A stretch of DNA of 64,000 nucleotides, taken from positions 65,648,278 through 65,712,277 of the forward strand of contig JBCNJP010000003.1 of NCBI GenBank assembly GCA_039602395.1. Reading direction: 5' to 3'. The notes beneath the pieces were generated by a model that was given only the letters and a program-made list of their open reading frames with translations, was not told where the DNA came from and did no database searches. The position numbers and the translations under genes are program-made. Below, piece after piece: positions 10,636 through 21,765 of this stretch; within the stretch, counting starts at the first letter, position 1, and each line of letters starts with the position of its first letter. The DNA comes from Deinandra increscens subsp. villosa. Taxonomy: Eukaryota > Streptophyta > Magnoliopsida > Asterales > Asteraceae.

Positions 10636-13291
10636 TGTGACAATTGCCAAATTCCCAGGTCAACGCCCTTAACTTTTTCCGTTAGTTCCGTTAGTTTCGT
10701 TAGCAAACCCCCTAACCCGTTATTTAAATTTTTATATAAAAATATATTATTAATTAATTTAGTTATTAAATTCATGACTTTATGTGTTTCTTGAAAATTT
10801 GCGTTTCGTGAGAAACCGGGCTTTGTACGCGATTTAAGTTTTACGCGCGTACATGATAATGAAACTTTTCCCGACTAAATATTTCATGTTAAATAAGTTA
10901 AAAACGCTAGGAAATATTCCTAGTATTTTATTTACCAAGTTTTGGGTTTAAACCCCACTTTTACTAGTTTTGGGTCATTTACACATGAAATGGGACTTGA
11001 GGGACCAAAAGGGTAATTAACCCAAAGACAAAAATCTGCCCTTAACCCCCCTCCTCCCCCATTCACGATCTCATTTCTTCCCCCTTCTTCATTTCTCACG
11101 GTTCCAACACCAACACACACATAACTTCAAATTTCTTGAAATCAAACACCAAAGAAGCAAGATTTAAGGTGTTTAAGCTCATTCAACCTTCAAGCAAGCT
11201 AGGGAAAGCTTCCATCTCGTCTCATCATCATCCATCCGCTATTTCTCCTCCCAACTTGTAAGCCCTAAAATCTCTAACTCGAAATTTGTTGAATGCAAGT
11301 GTTAAACTTGTGTTTATGTGCAATTTGGTGTGTAAATGTGTTCTTGAAACATGTTTTATGTGATGTTAAGTTAAATTATAATTTGGGGCTGTTTTGTAGT
11401 GATATAGTGGCTGTGTTTTTGAAGTAAAAACATGCCATTGGTTGTTCTTGCTAAAGCTTGTGTGATAAAACATGAATTCTAGGTGAAATTGCTTATATGC
11501 AAGTGGCATACTTGAATTTTGATACGATCATTGTATGATTGATATGACAACTAGAAATCCATGGTAATATGATATCTAATGTGTTACAAGTCTTTACATG
11601 AAGTTAAACGAGCAAAAGATTGACCAAAACCGCAAGAATGCAATTTACAAAATCATTAAAATTTTGACAGATTCTGTCCAGTTTTTGGGTCATCTTGCAC
11701 AGGTCATAACTTGCTCAATTTTAATTGAAATCAGTTGATTCTTTTTCCGTAGTAAATTTACATGTCTTAGCTTTAACTGGGCTACTCGCACGCTTTCTAA
11801 AACCTCCGTTTGGTCACCCAAAAGGCTGCTGCAAGTTAGGTGTGCAGAGCTGTATTTTTCTGTGAAAAGTATACTTTACATTTTGGTCGGGAATGATAAC
11901 CTTGTTTTAATGAAGGGTTTGTTAAATGAAAATTAGGTTAATTTAATAAAACTAATATCTGGAAAGTTTCGTGCTCTAACTCTAAGTTTTGAATGAGTTA
12001 TGCAAAATTTAAACCTACTTTGACTATTTTGCAAAAAGCTGAAATTACCAACTTCCGACGTGCGTAACTTTCTCGTTACTTAACTTTTTAAGTTGATTCT
12101 TTTTGCAACATTCCCTAACTATTGAGTAGTTCGTGCCTGTAAAAATTCATAGGCTAACTCCAAGCATAGAGAAATTAGACATGCCACCACATGTATGCAT
12201 GCGTTTGACTTTTTAGTTTGACTTTTTATGCAATTTGACTTGGAATTGTGCATCTATGTTTTCCTACAAGTTTAGGACTTGTGATTAAGTGTTAGGACCA
12301 CTGTGAATGCTTGATGAAATATTTGTTAATTGATAAGCAATTCGTCCTAGCGACAACCTCTAATTTGGTTAGACCGTATTCATTAAAATAAGTCAATCCT
12401 AACCAACATATAAAGTCAAGTGTTGTGTACCAGTGCAACCTAAGGTGAGTTTCACTACTCTATTTAGTTATATCCTGATGAGGATGATAACACACAACTA
12501 GTTGCATCCAGTAAAGGATGGTAATGCAATGACAAAGGTATTTTGTCTGTTTAAGTAGTTATCCAACACATATCACATGATTCACTGAATTGCTTTATAA
12601 TTACAAAAAGTCCTTACTTTCTCGGACCGTTAATAATGAATAGCGAGGTAATGTTGAGTAGTACTACTGAGGATTGACACCCCCGCTCAGCGGTGCACGT
12701 GATGCACCCTCCCGACTGGCGGTCGGACTGAGAACAATATTAGCCTAAAACTACCGTGATCGGGAAAGACACGGGGAAGGAAAATTGCACAGGCTAAAAC
12801 CTGTGACGCATAGTCAGCTTCGGTTGCGAACATTCAGGTGAACATAAGCATAGGCTAGCTACCTAACAATATGGATATTACTTGTAAATTGTACGAATTG
12901 GTCTTTCGATTATCGGTATGCATTTTTTGGTCTACACGGGTAAGTGTAGACTGCTTTTGTCAACTCACCAGCTTTTGCTGACACTTGATTGTTGAATGCT
13001 TTTCAGGTCACTCGGAGGATCAAGGAGGCACGGGCGTAGGCAATACTCAACTTTGTAGAATAATTTGGGAAATGCACTTCAACACTTTTACTTCCTATTC
13101 TGGAAAAATGACAACTTTGTAGACTTTTAAACGTTTCTGCTAAACTGTAATGTAACTCTATTTTGTAAAGGGTAATATGAAACTGATTTAAACTTTCAAT
13201 TATGGCTTGATTGTAACTAAAGACCTGGATCATGTTCTGGATTACACCCCACACGGTTATACTCCGTTAGTGGAAAATTAGGGGTGTGACA
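10636..13291 (+). mobile_element. Solo LTR, Tekay-like Ty3/gypsy
   Basis: Begins TGTGACA and ends GGGGTGTGACA, like the two-LTR element at 45012. It shares several internal landmarks in order: an early run of ccgttag motifs, caacctaaggtgagtttcact (12436-12456), a GC-rich block with cggtgcac (12690-12730), and actccgttagtgg before the end. There is no primer-binding site after it. It is flanked by a perfect 5-bp duplication, tgttc, at 10631-10635 and 13292-13296. Length 2,656 bp matches the 2,664-2,670 bp LTRs. A solo LTR results from recombination between the two LTRs of one element. Confidence 0.9.
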
Positions 13292-13296
13292 TGTTC

Positions 13297-13520
13297 GTTA
13301 TTATTCAATTGAGATCTACAAGGCTCAAGACGTAGATATACTTAACCGATGCTACGAATGACAAAACTAATAGGCGTACCATAAAATATATCACGAGATG
13401 ATTGATAACTAACAAAAAAGAAGTATCGCATTGGTTGATTGTCGTTGCTGCCAACGCGTGAGCAGAGGACGAATAACACGCTATACACTGTTGCCGCCGT
13501 AACGCGCGGGCACACGGTTA

Positions 13521-13525
<5 letters not shown>
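13297..13525 (+). mobile_element. Helitron-like 3' tail, second example
   Basis: The sequence ending ccgtaacgcgcgggcac at 13497-13513 followed by ggttagt closely resembles the tail at 2256-2282, including ttgattgtcg and ccgcc units upstream. The terminal tetranucleotide is TTAG rather than CTAG, so this end is mutated or only related. The left boundary is unknown and the solo LTR has inserted close by. Confidence 0.35.
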
Positions 13526-13556
<31 letters not shown>

Positions 13557-13606
13557 AAAGAAATTAAATATATATTTACATTAAATATATATATATATAT
13601 ATATAC
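13526..13606. repeat. (TA)n microsatellites
   Basis: Two TA runs separated by about 30 bp of AT-rich sequence, directly after the Helitron-like tail and at the truncated end of the LTR remnant. Confidence 0.85.
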
Positions 13607-16600
13607 TTAATTACTTTTATTTTATCAGATAAAGTTGTAGTAATTGAATACAACAAGTTTATCTGATTATCATAATCTAAATTATGATTCGATCTAAACC
13701 AATAGTGTTTAGATCTTGAACGGTCGGTTCGTGTCAGACAACTGTTCGAGACACCGAGGTTCAACGAGAAAAGCGATAGGGTTACGAAAACTTACCGGAG
13801 AAGCAAGCTCGGGTTCGGTTCAAAACCTAGCAAGAGATCGCACCAAGGTTCCGGCAGAAATCCGGTGGCGGACGGCGGCGGTGTAGCGGCAGCGATGCAG
13901 GGGCGCAATAGCGGTGGTGCGGTGGTTGACGGTTGTCGAAGTAGGGCTGCGGCAAGTGGTGGTCAGCGGTGGTGCTATTCGGCGATGGCACAGCAGCGGC
14001 GAAGTGGAGGCGGTGGTTGCTGGACGGAGGCGGCGGCGAGCGGTGGTCGCCTGCGGTGGCTCACGACGGAGGCTTGCCGGAAAAACGAGCGGCGGCGGCG
14101 GCAGGGAGGTCGGCAGGTGGTGGTCGCGAGAGAGAGAGAGAGAGAGAGGAATTTAGGAGAATTTTTGGGGCACTTGAAATGTATATTTATGTCTCCTATT
14201 TATAAGCCTCATAAACCTATTAGGGGAGGGGGTATGGTTGCCTTGTGGCTTCAAGGAGCCATGCTCCCCAACCAATCATAGCATGCCAACTCAAAATGCA
14301 ACAATTTGGACCACTTTGAAGCCACACCACATGGTATGGTTGTGGTGTGGCTTCTTGAAGCCATGCTCTTTTTTTTTTTTAAATTAAACACTTTTAATAA
14401 ATAAACAATAGTAAAAGTAAACAATATTCATTAAAATAAAAATAAAATTACAACTTAAACAAAATTAAACACTAGTAAACTTAAACAACATTCATTACCT
14501 TGTCCCATATTGGTTTGAGAAAAAAAAGTCTATTTTTTTTTCTTTCATTTAGCTTGTCCCACATTGGTGTGGGAACTAAAACATTGCTAGCTTATATATG
14601 AAAACCTACATGACATGTTAAGTTCTTATGTTGTGTTTTACTCGAGTATCTACCCGCGCGCAGGGGGGGGGGTGCAAATTTGGCAAAATTGCCTTCCCGT
14701 ACGCACGACCTGCGGACACGAATGCAGCTCCAAAAACCGGGGTCGAGCACAAAATTAGTTTTTGTTTCATTCCCGTTTTTTTTATATATGTGTATTATTT
14801 TTTTAGCAAGACCATTGTATGAATGAATGGTTACATGTTAGGAAACAAACCAAAAAAAAAAAAAAAAAGAGAGAGAGAGAGAGACAGCCCGGCTCTCGGC
14901 GGTTTCACTAAACCGTGTGGCACCGGAAAATCGAGCCGTGAGGATAGAACCGGGTTGGACGGTATGGTTGCCGGCATGAGCCGCCCGGCTCCCTTGGAAC
15001 CGCGATGCGGTAACCCACACCATACCGCCTCCCCTTATGGATAAACCACAATTGGTTTATTTAATTATTTTCTAGGCTTATCCCTTAATCAATTGTAGAT
15101 AAACTACAATTGTTTAATTCCTCTCACTTATCCATCCAGGTTTTGTAGATAATTGTTTAAATAACTAATTTATTTAAACTACAATTATCCATTAAGATAA
15201 TTATCAGTTAAATAAATAGATTTATTTAACCTTAATAATTATCCATCCACCACATTAATTAAATAAACTAATTATCTAATTAATGTTTATCATAATCAAT
15301 ATTATTATTTCACCGGTATATAATTATTAACAATTAATAATTAATTTATGCTTTTATTATAAATTAATAATATTAGGAAATGATTAATAACAATATTAAA
15401 TCATTTCTGTTTCCGTAGAATGATATTTACTAATTAAACGTGTTTGGTTCTCGTTGCCCTCAGTGTAACTCTTACAGGCCACAACCCGGTCAGGTTCTTA
15501 GAAATTGTCGGGTCTGGACATATAATATCCAACAGACTTCCACATGGACAAATCTCGACAAGATCTAAGATGTAGACAGAGGCGCTATAGCTACACATGA
15601 CTACTCCAACCAGTTGTGACACCTTAAGTCCACAACCAAGGCATATCAGTGGCAAAGCAACATGATATTAGACTTTATGGTAATTTATTGTTAGTCATTG
15701 TTCCCTTCTGTATTCGACATCCATTGAACGATAGGGAATGGATTCAATTCAATTTATCTTAAGTTCAATGTTTCTCGATCTCGATTGCAAGTGTTCCCAT
15801 CAAACACACAGTAAGTTTGGGTAAGGCCTTACAATTAGCACTTGGAATCAACGAGAGGGCCCATGATGTCTCACTGTTGCATTGTAAATGCAAGAGTACA
15901 TAACCCCATATTGACTATATGCAGCTCCCACTGAACCTCAGATCTATTCCCAAAAGTAGCTTTTATGACTGGCATTTACGCTACAACGGTTGACTACAAT
16001 CAAAGAACAGACCCTGGTAAACGGGAGGTAGCACATGTATCTCAGGTCTAAATATACGAATGAGTTTATCAATAATCAATTCATCTTGTTATTGAATCAA
16101 AGAAGATGATTTGATGCGAGTTACATCCAACGTCATTCTCTAATGAGGCCTGTGAGTTTGGATAGTCAACTATTTGAGTCCAAAGTCAGAGTAGTCTTAT
16201 TTCAGATTCATTCCCAGATCCTGACCGACTACAGACACTTTTGAATAATATTATATGTATTCTCTAGCATTATTCCCAAATGATGCTTGTGAGTTTGGAG
16301 AGTTGAACAACTCAAATCCAAAGTCATAATGCGTCTACATCTGATTCGTTTACACGAACCTGATGGAGCGTTGAGAATACTACATATCTATTCAGGGATG
16401 ATAAACGTATTAAAATCGAACACAGGTATATAATTCTGAATTTGTTTTAACCCTTTAAAATGAAATTCGAATAATAAATATAACTGTTACAGTTCGTACA
16501 TCCAAATACTAAATCAAATTTTGGCTTATTATGCTGATATTTAACATTATGTATGTAATGTTTAAATGATAGTTTCCTATTCATTTATAGCCAAATTTTG

Positions 16601-17105
16601 ATACCGTGTTAATTGTTTTTTATTTAAATGTTTCTATACTTCCACCATTGTTTGCTAAACAATGAAGTATGCTCAAGTGATATGTGATAATAAGTGCCCT
16701 TGGTGAACACTATAAACCTGTGTTATCACATAACCCGTCTTCAATGATTACTCATTTATCATCCTAAGAATCTGAATGAACTAATTCATTCTTAAGTCAC
16801 TTGAGATGGCTTATGATTATATCAATACAATTTCTTTTGTTATTATATACTTTCATTTATGTCATTGTGTAACCGTTTACAGTGACATCTATATAATAAC
16901 TCTTTATTATATCCTTTTCGTTCAAATTCCTAATTGTTTTGAACTAGCCCTAGAAGTAACTTGTCTATGTGGATCATTATCCAGAGTCTATATTTATGCA
17001 AGTAACTTCTCAATCATCCGACGATTAAATCCATTTTTTAATTTAATTAACTAAATCAAACTACTTGGGCCGATTATTAACATAGTGCTCCCACTTGCCT
17101 TTATA
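13607..17105 (-). mobile_element. Long LTR remnant of a copia-like element (copy A)
   Basis: On the minus strand a PPT-like ggcaagtgggagc (17099-17087) leads into a segment about 2.6 kb long once the 812-bp insertion at 14223 is excluded. The part from 17105 to about 15800 is homologous to 21766-23060 on the other strand. A TATA-like cttataaatagg (minus, about 14206-14195) precedes a CT run and a GC-rich leader with ccgcc repeats (13865-14130), as in the copy ending at 24269. The end near 13607 is lost in TA repeats. No coding capacity. Confidence 0.6.
14223..15034. mobile_element. PIF/Harbinger-type non-autonomous element
   Basis: Terminal inverted repeats read GGGGAGGGGGTATGGTTG on the left and GGGGAGGCGGTATGGTGTG for the right end reversed. 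A TTA duplication flanks it at 14220-14222 and 15035-15037, the TWA target preference of PIF/Harbinger. The homologous segment at 21045-21065 lacks the element and reads straight through cctattgtggata, a natural empty site. The 812-bp interior has no transposase. It holds A-rich and G-rich runs and a (GA)n stretch at 14869-14883. Confidence 0.82.
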
Positions 17106-17616
17106 GATCTAGCGTTCTTTAAGAATATCAATTCAAACCTATAGGTTATTAGCAAACAGTTTTGCTTAAACCTATCTTGGTCTACTAATTAGAACAAATT
17201 AATCTTGTAATAAGATACAAGATTGTGGGTTTGAATATTTATGCGATCCGGTGCATATTTGATATCTTAATTTTATGAAACCAAATCATCTCAAATCAAG
17301 TATCTAATATAGATTCACGTTTCATTCTTTAAGTGATGGATTATGGAATATTCTTCAATAAGAATGTCAGGTTCCATTCAAATCCATCTCCTTTAGAACG
17401 CTCACATTTTTCTGATCTAGACAACAATTGTTTAGTCAGATAAATGTTCACTTACTTCTGATTAAGGAAACAACTTGTTGGTCAGATAGTGTGATATCTA
17501 TATGGTTATACTTGAATTCCTTCAAGTTCACCATTATACTTCATGTTTCGTTACAGTCCAACACTTAAAAGAATTGTTTCCTTTCTCTTGGATGAAACAT
17601 TAATCCCTAAGGATTT
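17106..17616. other. Internal copia-like non-coding DNA
   Basis: Lies on the internal side of the PPT-like motif of copy A. Its part nearest 17106 is similar to the sequence left of 21766 on the opposite strand. No reverse transcriptase or RNase H frame could be read. Confidence 0.35.
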
Positions 17617-17631
17617 AAGAAGTATATATTA

Positions 17632-17765
17632 GCCGGGCTTAGTAACGCAAGCTTGTGACTCAAGTGAGGGCTATAAAGTGGGCTGGACTGCGATGGAATC
17701 CATGTTGGTTGGTTCAGGCTGTTGCTATATCTAGCTTGCCCGTATATAACCCTTTACCCAAAAAA
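17632..17765 (+). mobile_element. SINE-like element sharing the LINE 3' terminus
   Basis: A 134-bp insert ends in a short A tail and is flanked by a 15-bp direct duplication, aagaagtatatatta, at 17617-17631 and 17766-17780. Its end, taaccctttaccc plus A, equals the 3' end of the LINEs here, whose plus-sense tails read ggtaaccctttaccc plus A. The body is not LINE-like. It has a weak pol III box A candidate (tataaagtggg, 17672-17682) and a box B candidate (ggttcaggctg, 17711-17721) about 39 nt apart, as in tRNA-derived SINEs. Box A lies unusually far from the 5' end, so a heavily rearranged LINE is an alternative. Confidence 0.65.
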
Positions 17766-17780
17766 AAGAAGTATATATTA

Positions 17781-18281
17781 TGGTCAAGTGTAGTTAATGG
17801 CAAGAACTATTTCATGGTACTAGACTCGAGCAGGCAAGTTATGGATTGGGTGGTTAGGGTAATTTTGGGCAAAAAGGGGTATCCTATATGTTTAAGCTTC
17901 AATTTCTTGATGCTTAATTTTCCTGGATTCGAGAGTTAATAATTTAACTTAGCAGGATTTCGAATTTTAATTTACAACTATTTGTATATAAAATTTAAAT
18001 ATAGGAATATTAAGGTTATGGTATTTATTAGTTATTAATCATCCAAATGATTATTACCATTAATCAAGGCTGATGATTCTAACTTCTTTGAGCAGATTCT
18101 TAATCAAATCAATAATCATAATGCTCATTTTACAGTTCATATCAATTACGAACATTTGAGAAGTTATAAATGATTGTCTATTAGCTTATTGATATTCTTC
18201 ATGTCGATATGTTGAATTTCAATGAGCTATTAATCAGTCAAGTGATTGTTAGACAAATCATGATTACATCTAGCAATTATA
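17781..18281. other. AT-rich non-coding DNA
   Basis: Continuation of the copia-like internal remnant between the SINE-like element and the LINE. No coding or structural signal seen. Confidence 0.35.
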
Positions 18282-18300
18282 AAGATCACATATCCTTTAT

Positions 18301-20646
18301 TTTTTTTGGGTAAAGGGTTACCCCGGTGATTTTGTATTAATTACCGCAAAATGAAAACATGTAGTAAGGTAAACTCCCTACTAGATCTCTAAAGGGACAG
18401 ACCCCTGAAGAGTTCAACACACGAAACAAAAACAAAAGCAAACACCTAGCCCAACGCTAGAAAGAAAAACACATACAAATACAGCCACAAAAACGATTTA
18501 GCCACCATCATCAAACACCGTGTTCCCTAGGATCTCCCAATCCTCAAGCGTATCCCGGACCCGCTCACGGTTAACAATCTTCAACCCCATCAATTTATAT
18601 TTGACATCAGCAGTGATATTAGAAAAAACCACATCCGGGGGTCTCGCATGGTTATTATGAAATCTGCAATTCCTTTCTCTCCATAGATGGTAAACCGTAG
18701 CAGCTATCATCAGCTTGCGAATCACTTTTGCCAGAGCCTTGGAGGTGGTACTAGCCCAGTTAACAATGTCAATCCAATCAGAGGGAGCAATCACTTTCAT
18801 TTTCGAACACGCCATCTTCCAAACCTTCATAGAATAGCTGCACTGAAAGAAAAGATGGTGATGTGACTCAATATCATTAAAACACAAAAGGCAACACATC
18901 ATGTTCATGCCACCTTTCTTCTGGTTCCATCTCACAAGCCTGTCTTGAGTACGAAGCTTGCCATTAATCACCAACCATAACACAAACGCATGTTTAGGAA
19001 CACAAGTTGAGTGCCACACTAAATCAGTCCACGAGGTCACACCCAACGGGTTTCTAATAGCGTTCCAAGCAAGAGTAGTAGAGAAATCACCACTTTTACC
19101 CGCATCAATCCAAACAGAAGTATCCGGCTGAGTACTCAACATCGGAATGGAAAGGTTGTTAAGCATGGGGAACCTAATCAGCCACTCCACCGGCCAAGCC
19201 CAACCATCATTTGTAACCAGGTCCGCCACCTTCGTATGAATAGAAAACCCAGCGTTATGAAAAATTCTTGGGGAGATAAACTCAGACAAAGGACCCCCAG
19301 GACACCAAATATCATACCAAGCAGACGTGGAGATGCCATTCCCAATATTAGCCCATATAAACTTGCGAATCACAGGTCTAAGATGAATCAGGTTCCTCCA
19401 GCTCCAACTACTCGTAGAAGTGGTCCTGCAGTTCCAAAAAGTTCGGCCTTGAAGACGATGACAGTAGACCCATTCCACCCATAATGAGTTACGCTTAGTT
19501 ATGATGCTCCAAATATGACGAGTAAGCATCGCCCGATTCATATCACTGATACGTCTAATCCCTAACCCTCCTTCAGATTTTGGTTGGCATACCGAGTGCC
19601 ATGCCACTTTAGCAGCCCCTTTCAGCAGTTTCCCTTGGGACCACAAAAACCCCCCTAAATTTAGATTCCAGCTCTCTAATTAGACGAGACGGGAGCAAAA
19701 ACACCGAGGCCCAATAGATGTGCATAGAAGAAAGAACAGATATAATTAACTGAAGTCTCCCAGCAAACGAAAGATTTTTATTCTTCCAACTCAGAATTCT
19801 ATTGTCAGCAGCTTCAAGCAGAGGCAAGCAATCCTTATACCGTAACCCTGCTGAGATAAGAGGCACACCAAGGTAACGTACCGGTAAAGTACCTTCAGTG
19901 AAAGGTACACGAGTAAGAATGGCAGCCCTCATATCATCCTTGACATTGCAAAAGAATATAGTACTCTTTGGGAGGCTAGGATTAAGGCCAGACACCTTCG
20001 AGAATCCCTCAATGGAGCGAATCAAACAAGTAGTAGATCTGATATCCCCCCTAGCAAAGAGAAAAAGATCATCGGCAAAACAAAGATTAACAATTTTATT
20101 GGCCTTACACTTTTTATGATATCTGAAATGAGGATCCTGCTCCACATCACGCTTCAACAAAAGGGTAAGCACCTCCATAACAAGAGTAAACAAATACGGT
20201 GACATGGGATCTCCTTGACGAAGCCCACGTTTACCCCTGAAGTAACCATGTGGCTCACCATTAATACAAATCGAATAAGAGGCTGTCGTAACACATGTCA
20301 TTATCCAATTCACCATTGTTGTATGAAAGCCAAAGCAGTGAAGAATATGTTCTAAAAACGACCAGTCAACAGTATCATACGCTTTCTGAATGTCCACTTT
20401 TAAGGCACATCTTGGTTCACCAATGTTGCGGTGGTAATTATGCATTAACTCTTGAGACAACAAAATATTATCTGTAATCAATCTCCTCGGAACAAAAGCA
20501 GATTGATTAATACTCACAATATCATTAAGAGCACCCTTAATCCGATCAGCAAGGATCTTGCTTATCACCTTGTAAATAACATTACAGCAAGCAATAGGAC
20601 GATAGTCATTGATGGAGGCAGGTGTCGTAACCTTAGGTATTAAAGC
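18301..20646 (-). mobile_element. 5'-truncated L1-type LINE
   Basis: The minus-strand element starts inside the reverse transcriptase region and ends with the family 3' terminus ...caccggggtaaccctttaccc and a 7-nt A tail. A perfect 19-bp duplication, aagatcacatatcctttat, flanks it at 18282-18300 and 20647-20665. It landed inside the copia-like remnant. Confidence 0.95.
18498..20646 (-). pseudogene. LINE ORF2 fragment: reverse transcriptase and zf-RVT
   Basis: Non-LTR reverse transcriptase, which copies LINE RNA at a nicked target. Visible in order: DYRPIACCNVIYK, a QSAFVP motif, the AYDTVDW block, RGLRQGDPMSPYLF, the catalytic FADD box (about 20074-20085), LPVRYLGVPL and SFAGRLQL. Then comes the C-terminal zinc-binding zf-RVT segment (CCLLCF...HHHLFFQC) and the end VFDDGG. 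Endonuclease and fingers are lost by 5' truncation. The two open parts (20646-19609 and 19646-18498) are in different frames. The break lies in a run of six C at about 19650, one base longer than the frame requires. No other stop is seen, so the insertion looks fairly young. Confidence 0.92.
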
Positions 20647-20665
20647 AAGATCACATATCCTTTAT

Positions 20666-20970
20666 GCTTATGATGTGTTCATGATTACGTGAATCATATT
20701 CATCAGGCTATGCGTTATGTTGTTTTGAACTCAAGATCAGAAGACTAATTGTAAATCACGTATACGATCTTGCTAAGACATGATTGCTATCGAATTCGGT
20801 ACACAACGAGTAAATAACGATTCTTTGATTGATTCACTAGCTCGTTTTACAGAGAGATTACAGAGAGATTACACCTTGAGAAACGCACAGTTTAAACACT
20901 AACTCCCACAAACTTGCACTCTCTAAATGAACTAAACAATTTATACTAGCTCGTTTTACAGAGAAATTAC
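20666..20970 (-). other. Copia-like remnant with a 32-bp direct repeat
   Basis: The unit actagctcgttttacagaga... occurs at 20836-20867 and 20945-20976 with one mismatch by eye. On the minus strand this follows the LTR-like block B and may be its distal LTR or leader. No primer-binding site is visible. Confidence 0.4.
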
Positions 20971-21553
20971 AGAGAGAGAGGAATTTAGGAGAATTTTTGG
21001 GACACTTGAAATCTGTATTTCTGTCTCCTATTTATAAGCCTCGTAAACCTATTGTGGATAAACCACAATTTGTTTATTTAATTATTTTCTAAGTTTATCC
21101 CTTGATCAATTGTAGATAAACTAAAATTGTTTAATTCCTCTCATTTATCCATCCAGGTTTTGTAGATAATTGTTTAAATAACTAATTTAATTAAACTACA
21201 ATTATCCATTAAGATAATTATCAGATAAATAAATAGATTTATTTAACCTTAATAATTATTAATCCACCACATTAATTAAATAAACTAATTATCTAATTAA
21301 TGTTTATAATAATCAGTATTATTCTTTCACCGATAAATAATTATTAACAATTAATAATTAATTTATGCTTTTATTATAAATTATTAATATTGGGAAATGA
21401 TTAATAACAATATTAAATCATTTTTGTTTTCGCAGAACTACGTTTACTAATTAAACGTGTTCGGTTCTCGTTGCCCTCAGTGTAACTCTTACAAGCCATA
21501 ACCGGGTCGGGTTCTTAGAAATTGTCGGGTCTGGACATATAATATCCAGCACC
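20971..21553 (-). repeat. LTR-like block B, direct repeat of 14129-15534
   Basis: Nearly identical, in the same orientation, to 14129-14222 plus 15035-15534, and lacking the 812-bp Harbinger-type insert. On the minus strand it starts TGCTGGATATTATATGTCC (TGTTGG in the other copy) and contains the same TATA-like cttataaatagg. The sequences to the right of 21553 and 15534 differ, so this is a real block boundary, possibly an LTR start. Confidence 0.7.
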
Positions 21554-21765
21554 ATTAAACTCTGGGAGTTTGATTTCATATTGCTAACTCATGTATGTGA
21601 CATGACAATTGGATATTAATCAATTTAGATTAATACTGTGTTTATGAAACTAAATAAACTCGTTCTCGGAAACGAAGTATGTTTGCTAAGAGTTCTTTTG
21701 CAAAACAATATCCTAATAGTTTGAAAGAAAGATGATTGATTATAAGAATGCATCGTCTACATAAA
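21554..21765 (+). other. Copia-like 3' internal remnant
   Basis: Non-coding. The last part resembles the region right of 17105 on the opposite strand and leads into a PPT-like motif. Confidence 0.35.

Noticed and set aside
13865..14281. Open frames of Gly/Arg/Ala-rich protein
   Set aside because: Three overlapping frames of the same GC-rich CCG-repeat leader of an LTR. No domain, and two of them end in a (GA)n run.
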